Below, piece after piece: positions 15,646 through 21,870 of a DNA stretch of 21,870 nt. This stretch comes from Oceanospirillales bacterium (GTDB taxonomy: Bacteria; Pseudomonadota; Gammaproteobacteria; Xanthomonadales; SZUA-36). The notes beneath the pieces are model-generated. The model had not been told where the DNA came from. It searched no databases and saw only the letters and a list, made by a program, of their open reading frames with translations. A program made the position numbers and the translations under genes. The stretch's first letter is position 1, and each line of letters opens with the position of its first letter. The stretch spans positions 1 to 21,870 of the forward strand of contig QIKG01000165.1 in assembly GCA_003232965.1 (NCBI GenBank), given 5' to 3'.

Positions 15646-16419
15646 TTAACCTAGTTGTTTCTGGTAGTTAAAGCGAAGGACCAGATTAAGGTCTAGCAGA
15701 GGTAGCCAAGGCAACGGCCAGCGTTGCACCCTTTTGCGAACAAACACCGTATCCAGCTCTTGAATAATCTGGTCTGCAAAATTTGGATGCTCCCAACAGA
15801 TGATCTTATCTGGATCAATCGAGGTGTTCCTCTTGAACCAACGCCGAGAGGTCAACATTCTTCCCCCCCCCCATGCAAGACCGCCTTCTGCAGGAATAGC
15901 ACCAATCAGCGAGCCCCCCGGCTTAAGCACTCGATGCATATCTTCAAGATAAGGTCTAAGCGGGTAGAGATGTTCCAGCGAATAAAAACTAATGATAACA
16001 TCCACCGAGGCATCACTGAGCGGCAAAGGCTGGTTACGCTCCAGCAAGATACTTTTGTGCTGTATGCTTTTTTCCTTCAACTTTTCCTGGGCGAATTGCA
16101 TCATCTCATTCGAGATATCGGCCAACAAATACTCGCTGGGCTGCCCCTTGAGATACTTAAGGTGACGGATATCCCCGGCACCAATTTCGAGGATACGCTT
16201 GCCGGTCAAATCAATGCCAGCCATAACTTGGTAACCAGCATCATTGACGCGAGTTCCAACACCCTCGCGCTGATTGGCTCGGTAAAAGTCGGTGTAGGTG
16301 CGCTGCCACTCCTGCCAACACGGGTCTTCGGCTATGACCGACAAACCCCAACGCTTTCGATCGCCCCATAGCGGTACCGAGACAGAGTGTGGTAGCCATT
16401 TTCGAATCGCAAAACTCAT
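15646..16419 (-). CDS. Class I SAM-dependent methyltransferase with G10 tract
   Basis: This 257-residue cytosolic methyltransferase may methylate a sugar or an acyl group of the repeat unit. The SAM-binding motif I is RILEIGAGDIRHLKYL (75-90). An acidic second strand follows (LLADISNEMMQFA, 98-110), then DVIISFYSLEHLYPL (140-154) and the post-motif HRVLKPGGSLIG (162-173), the usual Methyltransf_11 order. An in-frame G10 run encodes W183-G-G-G186. With G9 the frame stops three codons past the glycines, and with G11 after about 17 codons, removing the last 70 residues. The ATG overlaps the upstream deacetylase-like stop as ATGA, and the stop is four bases from the next GTG. The methyl acceptor cannot be told. 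Confidence 0.87.
   Translation of the reverse strand: MSFAIRKWLPHSVSVPLWGDRKRWGLSVIAEDPCWQEWQRTYTDFYRANQREGVGTRVNDAGYQVMAGIDLTGKRILEIGAGDIRHLKYLKGQPSEYLLADISNEMMQFAQEKLKEKSIQHKSILLERNQPLPLSDASVDVIISFYSLEHLYPLRPYLEDMHRVLKPGGSLIGAIPAEGGLAWGGGRMLTSRRWFKRNTSIDPDKIICWEHPNFADQIIQELDTVFVRKRVQRWPLPWLPLLDLNLVLRFNYQKQLG
15863..15872 (-). repeat. In-frame G10 tract in the methyltransferase gene
   Basis: This is the longest homopolymer in the window: ten G on the coding strand between GCAT and AAGAATG, encoding W-G-G-G at 183-186. Ten keeps the frame open, while nine or eleven give early stops. It lies after the SAM-binding core, so slippage would probably destroy the fold's C-terminal part. Confidence 0.92.
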
Positions 16420-17756
16420 TTCGTTTTCATCTCAGTTATTGTGTGGAGCAAGACCTTAAACCCCTGTTCCCAACCATAGTCATCGGTCAATGTGTGTGGA
16501 TGCCAAAGCACAGCAACTTGGCCATGCACTGCATAACACTCTCCCAGCCATGCCCGTATTTGCTGTTGCCGCTCAAGGTCACTCAAGCGATGATAGTCGT
16601 AGAGGTGGGAATCCATCAACACCGATGGCTGTGCCTCCAGTTTGTACGCCCGCTTATCCATGGCATTCCACGGATGCCAACGCATGGCACTGGCATTCCT
16701 AAAGCCCGACCGATCATTGAACATCAGGGTTGTGTCAGACCGAAGGCCAGCGCTTTCCTGCGCCGTCCATGTGCCTCGCCAGCTGAATCTCAACCAATGC
16801 TGTCGGCAGGCTGTAACAGGACTCCCGACCACCTCTTCCAGTAAGTTTTTCTGTCGTTCAATAGCATCACTTTCTTTCCAGCTCTCATAACTAGGATGCA
16901 GGCCAATCTGATGTTGATCATCTTGCAACCGTTTTATTAATCGCTGGACCCGCGGAGCCTTGAGATCATAGCCGGGATCAAACAGCCAACGTTTCGGTGA
17001 CTTGGGCCTTTCATCCGCATAAAAGTGAAAAATGCTTGTGATACCCGCAAACTTTTCAGCAGCACGCAATTCATCAAACTTCCACCAATCTTCTCGCCCA
17101 ACGAGTAGACGGACAGCTTTGCTCCCGAGCGCTCGCCCTTCGTTAAGATCACCCCGCAATATAGCGCGTACCGAATTGAGACCAGTAAATGCACCTTGTT
17201 TCAGTCGAATCGACAACGTCTTCTCTACGGCATCCACATCGTGAGTCATCAGTATTTCAGTATTAGGTAGCGCACCAAAGAGATCCTCTACAGAGAAACC
17301 TTGACAATGCGCAGTCCACTCTCGTAAGAAAAGAGCAATGCGATTCACCCAAGCATGCTGCCACACACGTTCATCCCACCCCTTAAGGCGAGAACTGTAA
17401 GAGTGGATTGGTCCATGCAGTACCTCCCAAGTGCGTTCATGCCAAGCTTCTAGCAACAAGAAGCTAGCAAGAAACCAGTCGATGTCCTGCCACAAATCAG
17501 CTTCTTTAATAGAGCGTTCTTTCGGAATAACTTCTTGAGGTATTAGTAACACCTCATCGACCCCACATTGCTTAGCCCAACTCGGCAATCGAACTGGCAC
17601 TAATTGTAGCGGTAACTGAATATTTAGCGATTCAGAGTACACTTTAAGTGGTAGAGATATAAGCGCTTCCGACCTGCTTGGCCAGTACCTTTCGAGTGAA
17701 CGAAGTACGTGACTCTGAATTACATCTCTTTGTGGTAAAATCAAAGTATCAAGCAT
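16416..17756 (-). CDS. Polysaccharide deacetylase (NodB-like) family protein
   Basis: This 446-residue protein combines an N-terminal region of about 165 residues without recognisable motifs and a NodB-like (beta/alpha)7 domain. The first NodB motif appears as EILMTHDVDAV (about 167-177), with the metal/catalytic aspartates D172 and D174. The second appears as HQIGLHPSYES (about 282-292), followed by CRQHWLRFSW (about 317-326) and a late LWHPHTL. Members hydrolyse N- or O-acyl groups on sugars, so the likely job is deacetylation of a repeat-unit residue. No signal peptide is visible. The ATG at 17756 overlaps the AsnB stop by eight bases (ATGCTTGA); an in-frame GTG at 17795 would add 13 residues, and neither has a good ribosome site. 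Deacetylation followed by formylation by the gene four places down would be a coherent pair. Confidence 0.75.
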   Translation of the reverse strand: MLDTLILPQRDVIQSHVLRSLERYWPSRSEALISLPLKVYSESLNIQLPLQLVPVRLPSWAKQCGVDEVLLIPQEVIPKERSIKEADLWQDIDWFLASFLLLEAWHERTWEVLHGPIHSYSSRLKGWDERVWQHAWVNRIALFLREWTAHCQGFSVEDLFGALPNTEILMTHDVDAVEKTLSIRLKQGAFTGLNSVRAILRGDLNEGRALGSKAVRLLVGREDWWKFDELRAAEKFAGITSIFHFYADERPKSPKRWLFDPGYDLKAPRVQRLIKRLQDDQHQIGLHPSYESWKESDAIERQKNLLEEVVGSPVTACRQHWLRFSWRGTWTAQESAGLRSDTTLMFNDRSGFRNASAMRWHPWNAMDKRAYKLEAQPSVLMDSHLYDYHRLSDLERQQQIRAWLGECYAVHGQVAVLWHPHTLTDDYGWEQGFKVLLHTITEMKTK

Positions 17757-19641
17757 CGATAAACTGTTGATGCCAAATTTCAAGGCTGAGTGCACCCCAA
17801 AGCTGACGCCCCCCCACTCCCTGGTGCTCGATCATCCCTCGCAGGGCTTGTTCGCTAAAAATACCCCGTTCGATACTCCTTCGCGAAAGCAAGGTGTCTG
17901 TTACAAAATCACGCACCACCCCGCCTTGCATCCATTCTTTCAAGGGTACCGGAAAACCCATCTTGTCTTTTCGGTTGAGAATTTCATCGGGCAACAGCCC
18001 TCGAATCGTTTTTTTCAAAATATGCTTGGTACGCCCTCCCTGGAACTTAAGCGCTGGTGGCATGCGGGTCACAAGATCAACAATACGTCGATCCAGCAAA
18101 GGTACTCGCGATTCAATCGAAACTGCCATACTAACCCGGTCTTCTATTTGTAACAGCGCAGGCAGCAGGGTTTTCTGATCAAAATGTGTCATCTTGTTAA
18201 TGTACGACTGGGTATCAGGGTCATTGAAAATTGCCTGAAAATCTGCGAACAACTCGTCACGATCGAAGCGATCCTTGAAATCAGGATGAAGCAAATGACC
18301 AATACCTTGGCTGCGATCGATTAAATGAAAATAACGAGCATCCATGTCCTCAAAAATACCTCGACTCCAAAACTGTCGCAGCAAAGGAGTGTACTCCTTG
18401 AGTACTGCAAGATTAGGAACAATGGATTCTAACGTGACGAGATGCTTGCCTTCTTCCTGAGTCCCAAGGATTGCACCTTTAAGTGCCTGTTCCAAATACC
18501 CAACCAGGTAACGTGCATAACCACCGAAGATTTCGTCACCGCCTTGCCCACCCAGCACTACAGTGACATGTTCAGCGGCGAGTCGACTGGCCGCGAACTG
18601 AGGGAACAGGCCAGGGCCCGCAAGCGGTTCATCCAGCGCGTAAATCAATTTCGGCAGTTGATCGACAAACTCAGCAGCAGTAGGTACCACCTCGTGGTAT
18701 CTACCACCTGCATACTCGGCCAACACGCGTGCATAGTCTGATTCGTCGTACTGAGGGCCTTCAGCAAAGCGACCATGAAAGAGTGGCATAGGCTTGTCCA
18801 GATGCTGGGAGGCCAGCGCGCTCACCAGACTTGAATCAATACCACCGGACAAATAAGCGCCTACCGGCACATCGGAGCGCATTTGCAAACGAATACTGTC
18901 TTGCAATAAAGATCGTAGCTCGTCCTCGAACCACGCCTCGGTGTGATAGTGATCGACCTGGTAGTTAGTGTCCCAATAGGAGACGTCTTGCTCTATTTGT
19001 GAGCCACGCCCTACAAGATAGTGTCCGGGGCGAACCTTACGTATGCCTTTGAACAAGGTACGGTCATCCAAGCAGAACTGCAACGCCAGATACTGCTGCA
19101 GCGATCTCTCATCCCGACTAGGGAGGATATCAGGGTGCGCCAAAACTGCCTTAATTTCGGAAGCAAACACAAGTTCCGATCCGGTCTGTGCGTAATACAG
19201 CGGTTTTATGCCAAAATGATCCCGCGCAGCCAACCACCAGTTTTCTTTACGGTCGTGAAATACAAAGGAGAACATACCATTCAAATCATGGAGCACATCG
19301 GAGCCACGCCGGATCAACAGCTGTAACAACACCTCCGTATCTGAAGAGGTACTCAGGACGACCCCCTCTTGTTCCAGTTCCCTACTTAGCTCTATGTAAT
19401 TGTAGATCTCACCGTTATAAACCAGTGTATAGCGACCATCCTGCGAACACATCGGTTGAGCGCCATGCTCGATATCGATCACAGCTAAACGTCGATGGCC
19501 AAACAATGCTTGCCCAGGAACATGATGTACTCCATCACCATCAGGCCCTCGGTGAGCAATACGGGAGAGCATCTCCTGCAAAACTGAGGCACGATGTGAA
19601 AGATCTTGCTGCTGAGCAATAAGAGCAACTAATCCGCACAT
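17749..19641 (-). CDS. asnB: AsnB-type glutamine-dependent amidotransferase (asparagine synthetase family)
   Basis: This 630-residue cytosolic enzyme has two domains. The class II glutaminase domain begins at Cys2 (MCGLVALIAQ) and includes HRGPDGDG (30-37), HRRLAVID (49-56), YNGEIYNY (75-82) and SSDTEVLL (99-106). The ATP-pyrophosphatase synthetase domain has LSGGIDSS (264-271) and GGQGGDEIFGGY. Both halves look catalytically complete. In polysaccharide clusters such proteins (for example WbpS of Pseudomonas aeruginosa O6) are thought to convert sugar carboxylates to carboxamides, so amidation of the uronic acid made by the WbpE/WbpI pathway is a reasonable inference. A housekeeping asparagine synthetase is less likely given the operon. 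The ATG at 19641 has GAGAAAG upstream; the gap from the glycosyltransferase is 18 bases. A G7 run occurs near residue 610. Confidence 0.92.
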   Translation of the reverse strand: MCGLVALIAQQQDLSHRASVLQEMLSRIAHRGPDGDGVHHVPGQALFGHRRLAVIDIEHGAQPMCSQDGRYTLVYNGEIYNYIELSRELEQEGVVLSTSSDTEVLLQLLIRRGSDVLHDLNGMFSFVFHDRKENWWLAARDHFGIKPLYYAQTGSELVFASEIKAVLAHPDILPSRDERSLQQYLALQFCLDDRTLFKGIRKVRPGHYLVGRGSQIEQDVSYWDTNYQVDHYHTEAWFEDELRSLLQDSIRLQMRSDVPVGAYLSGGIDSSLVSALASQHLDKPMPLFHGRFAEGPQYDESDYARVLAEYAGGRYHEVVPTAAEFVDQLPKLIYALDEPLAGPGLFPQFAASRLAAEHVTVVLGGQGGDEIFGGYARYLVGYLEQALKGAILGTQEEGKHLVTLESIVPNLAVLKEYTPLLRQFWSRGIFEDMDARYFHLIDRSQGIGHLLHPDFKDRFDRDELFADFQAIFNDPDTQSYINKMTHFDQKTLLPALLQIEDRVSMAVSIESRVPLLDRRIVDLVTRMPPALKFQGGRTKHILKKTIRGLLPDEILNRKDKMGFPVPLKEWMQGGVVRDFVTDTLLSRRSIERGIFSEQALRGMIEHQGVGGRQLWGALSLEIWHQQFIDA

Positions 19642-19659
19642 AACTTTCTCGCAGTTTTA

Positions 19660-20463
19660 TTATGGCTGGTCATTTGCAGCACTCCAATCACCATGTTTTT
19701 TCCGAATGTTCGTCCGCCACCCACCCCAGGGCCAATGATAAAGCAAGGTCATAACGAGATACCCTAGTGTAGTAACGCTGCCAACCATTTTACTCGAACT
19801 CTGTTTTTGATCATAGCGCAATAGAAAGGGTACCTCACCGAACTTCGCCCCGATGAGCTTCAATTTCACTAACTTTTCCAACGTACAGGTAAAACCAAGG
19901 CCTTTAAGCTGAATAAAATTATTCCCAAAAAAGGAAATTGCTTCTTGAATTTTTGCCGCATTATATCCACGAAAACCACAAGAATATTCCCGAAGACCTT
20001 TGATTGGAAAAAACACTTTCATAAAAAGGTTAGCACAACGACTAATAAATGCACGATAGCCACTCACCCCGAGCTGACCTCCTCCAGGGGCAAAACGTGA
20101 AGCGATTACAACATCGTAACCGCTGCGTACTTTCTCGACGATACTAGGAATAAACTCCGGCTCGTGGGTATCGTCACAGTCTAAGCGAATAATGACATCG
20201 CCAGCCTGGGTAAGCTGACTCGCGCGCTCAAATAAATCTCGTGCCGACTCACCCAAACCCCGATTGATTTTATGATGAATAATTTCAACTGGCATGGTAG
20301 CAGCATAGGCCTCAAGCAGTTCCTGCGTTCTATCTTTACTCCCGTCATTGCAGACAATAATTTTGAACGCCTCGCCCATTCCAGTCAGCGTGCTTTGTAA
20401 TTTAGGCATAAGAAGAGGAAGCGACTCTTCCTCGTTATAGGCAGGTAATAAGATAATAATCAT
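19660..20463 (-). CDS. Family 2 glycosyltransferase (dolichyl-phosphate mannose synthase-like)
   Basis: This 267-residue GT-A inverting glycosyltransferase has LPAYNEEESLPLL (6-18), VCNDGSKDRTQELL (37-50) and the metal-binding aspartates in RLDCDDTHEPEF (93-104). It also has ASRFAPGGGQ (121-130) and REYSCGFRGYN (158-168), typical of DPM1/GtrB-like enzymes that charge polyprenyl phosphate. A single weakly hydrophobic segment (about 229-247) near the C-terminus might bind the membrane; the two strong transmembrane helices of GtrB are absent. It could therefore make an undecaprenyl-phosphate sugar or add a sugar directly to the repeat unit. If the former, the multi-pass protein at 9250-10857 could be the partner that uses it, which is speculation. 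The ATG overlaps the wbpI stop as ATGA. Confidence 0.87.
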   Translation of the reverse strand: MIIILLPAYNEEESLPLLMPKLQSTLTGMGEAFKIIVCNDGSKDRTQELLEAYAATMPVEIIHHKINRGLGESARDLFERASQLTQAGDVIIRLDCDDTHEPEFIPSIVEKVRSGYDVVIASRFAPGGGQLGVSGYRAFISRCANLFMKVFFPIKGLREYSCGFRGYNAAKIQEAISFFGNNFIQLKGLGFTCTLEKLVKLKLIGAKFGEVPFLLRYDQKQSSSKMVGSVTTLGYLVMTLLYHWPWGGWRTNIRKKHGDWSAANDQP

Positions 20464-21557
20464 CGGTTATTCCAAAGGTAGTCAGTTATTCTTAACGCAG
20501 CATCGCCTGCTCCGTACGGTTGCAAAGTCTGGTTAACATGCGTTTGGGGCCGATGGAAAGCCGACAAGATCTTCTCTCGGTTTGAGCCAACAATCTGATT
20601 CCACCCCATAGTAACGGTCTCAACCCATTCAGTTTCATCGCGCAGCGTGACACAGGGAACTTGATGAAAATAGGCTTCCTTCTGCATCCCGCCTGAATCG
20701 GTCAGAATGACTTTTGCATCCATCTCCAAACGTTGCATTTCGAGGTATGGCACTGGGCTCAGCAACCGCAACCCATCGAGCCACCGCATCGCCCCCAATC
20801 GCTCAAGCAAGTTTTTTGTACGCGGATGCAACGGCAACACCACAGGAAGATCTCTATTGATCTCCCTCAATGCATCAAAAATAGATTCCAACCGCAATGG
20901 ATTATCCGTATTTTCTGCACGGTGTAAAGTGCACAACACGTATCCCTTTTCATCCAACCCCCACTCTGTTAATAAAATATTTTCTCGGACTTTTTCCCGA
21001 TAATACAGTGTCGCATCATACATTACGTCGCCTACATTCAGGATTTTTTGAGCCTTTCTTTTTGACTCCGTGAATGGAAAACCCTCGACATGTAGATTTT
21101 CAACTGCCGTTTCAGTCGGGCAAAAAAGCACGCTCGAAATCCGATCAACCAATACACGATTGATCTCTTCAGGCATAGCAAGATTATGAGATCGCAAACC
21201 CGCCTCGACATGAGCAACGGGAACATGCAGCTTTGCAGCGGCAAGTGCCCCAGCCAATGTGGAATTAGTATCGCCGTAAACTAGAACCCAATCTGGTCGT
21301 TCTATCTCAACGATCAACTCAATCGCTTCCAACATGCGCCCAGTCATTGCACCATGATTCAAGTTTGCAATGCCTAGGCTGTGATTTGGCTTCGGAATAT
21401 CAAGTTGTTCGAAAAACACATCGGACATGTTAGCGTCGAAGTGCTGACCAGTATGCACGATTACTTCCGTGATATTTTGATTTGCTGCGATTGCACGGGA
21501 AACCGTTGCCGCTTTAATAAATTGCGGCCTAGCACCAAGTATTGTAAGTATTTTCAC
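20460..21557 (-). CDS. wbpI: Non-hydrolysing UDP-sugar 2-epimerase, WbpI-like
   Basis: This 365-residue cytosolic epimerase of the WecB/WbpI family probably converts UDP-2,3-diacetamido-2,3-dideoxy-glucuronic acid to the manno isomer, the last step of the ManNAc3NAcA pathway. Motifs are GARPQFIKA (8-16), HTGQHFDANMSDVFFEQL (35-52), VYGDTNSTLAGALAA (93-107), HVEAGLRSHNLAMPEEINR (116-134) and LTDSGGMQKEA towards the end. The wording HFDANMS and GARPQFIKA is closer to remembered WbpI than to WecB (GTRPE), and the WbpE-like gene just upstream supports the choice. The start is GTG at 21557 with only a weak ribosome site, 15 bases after the aminotransferase stop. A generic UDP-GlcNAc 2-epimerase role cannot be excluded from sequence alone. 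Confidence 0.9.
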   Translation of the reverse strand: MKILTILGARPQFIKAATVSRAIAANQNITEVIVHTGQHFDANMSDVFFEQLDIPKPNHSLGIANLNHGAMTGRMLEAIELIVEIERPDWVLVYGDTNSTLAGALAAAKLHVPVAHVEAGLRSHNLAMPEEINRVLVDRISSVLFCPTETAVENLHVEGFPFTESKRKAQKILNVGDVMYDATLYYREKVRENILLTEWGLDEKGYVLCTLHRAENTDNPLRLESIFDALREINRDLPVVLPLHPRTKNLLERLGAMRWLDGLRLLSPVPYLEMQRLEMDAKVILTDSGGMQKEAYFHQVPCVTLRDETEWVETVTMGWNQIVGSNREKILSAFHRPQTHVNQTLQPYGAGDAALRITDYLWNNR

Positions 21558-21572
21558 TGGTAAATATCTTAT

Positions 21573-21870
21573 TTAATATACAATGAGACTTGCTATCTTT
21601 TTTTGCTCTTCTGCGCCCAAATCAGGCCCCATCGGCAAACTCATCACTTTCTTGGCAATACTTTGCGCGACAGGTGTGCAGTCCGAGCAGCAAAGATGCT
21701 TATAAGCCGGTTGTTCGTTAAGCGGTATAGGGTAATGCACTGCTGTGGGAATCCCAGCATCGTTAAGATGCTTTTGTAAGGCTTCGCGATTGTCGGTAAA
21801 AATTGTGTATTGCGCGAAAACGCTGCTGCGATCCAAGCGCTGTTGTACGCGCGCAATGCCAGCTTCATCC
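21573..21870 (-). CDS. wbpE: WbpE-like DegT-family aminotransferase, C-terminal fragment
   Basis: Only the last 98 codons or so are in the window; the gene enters from the right edge with no start visible. The fragment reads DEAGIARVQQRL at the edge, then SSVFAQYTIFTDNREALQKH and AGIPTAVHYPIPLNEQPAYK. It ends with VMSLPMGPDLGAEEQKKIASLIVY. This is the C-terminal domain of DegT/DnrJ/EryC1/StrS sugar aminotransferases, and the SVxAQYT and HYPIPLNxQPA wording is typical of WbpE and VioA-like enzymes. In the WbpE role it would aminate the 3-keto sugar from WbpB with PLP and glutamate. The catalytic lysine lies outside the window, so activity cannot be judged. Confidence 0.87.
   Translation of the reverse strand, partial: DEAGIARVQQRLDRSSVFAQYTIFTDNREALQKHLNDAGIPTAVHYPIPLNEQPAYKHLCCSDCTPVAQSIAKKVMSLPMGPDLGAEEQKKIASLIVY

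Noticed and set aside
15724..16371. Open reading frame of 215 codons on the plus strand
   Set aside because: It is antisense to the methyltransferase, which has clear SAM-binding motifs. Its translation shows no domain and it has no ribosome site.

Overview
The window is the middle of a surface-polysaccharide (O-specific antigen or capsule) biosynthesis locus. Every supported gene lies on the minus strand, so the operon is read from high to low coordinates, mostly with ATGA-type overlaps or gaps of a few bases. The gene content (WbpE- and WbpI-type enzymes upstream, a WbjB-WbjC-WbjD-WbjE block followed by a sugar epimerase/reductase downstream) is typical of O-antigen loci in Pseudomonas and related Gammaproteobacteria, so I infer a Pseudomonas-like host. 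There is no rRNA, tRNA or housekeeping gene in the window to confirm this.

Layout in transcription order. 21870-20460: the C-terminal end of a WbpE-type aminotransferase and a WbpI-type 2-epimerase, late steps to a UDP-2,3-diacetamido-2,3-dideoxy-mannuronic acid (ManNAc3NAcA)-like sugar. 20463-19660: a family 2 glycosyltransferase. 19641-12332: a tightly coupled six-gene cassette of an AsnB-type amidotransferase, a polysaccharide-deacetylase-like protein, a class I methyltransferase, a heparinase-like alpha/alpha-toroid protein, a DegT-family aminotransferase and a small formyltransferase. 12328-9250: the Wzx flippase and an unrecognised multi-pass membrane protein with a soluble C-terminal domain. 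9249-8395: no intact gene; at least its lower half looks like a decayed glycosyltransferase. 8398-4782: an AT-rich block with a family 4 glycosyltransferase, a Wzy-type polymerase and another family 4 glycosyltransferase. 4671-1: fnlA, fnlB, fnlC (UDP-L-FucNAc synthesis), wbuB (probable L-FucNAc transferase) and the first 29 codons of an NAD-dependent epimerase/reductase.

Together the genes would supply at least two nucleotide sugars (a ManNAc3NAcA-type uronic acid and L-FucNAc), assemble a repeat unit on the inner membrane, flip it with Wzx and polymerise it with Wzy. The cassette probably decorates a residue by amidation, deacetylation, N-formylation or methylation.

The most unusual features are three long G runs on the coding strand, in the methyltransferase (G10), in wzx (G9) and in the gene remnant (G9), which could be phase-variable slippage tracts; the decayed glycosyltransferase whose stop codon still overlaps the next start; and the decoration cassette containing a heparinase-like protein with no visible export signal.
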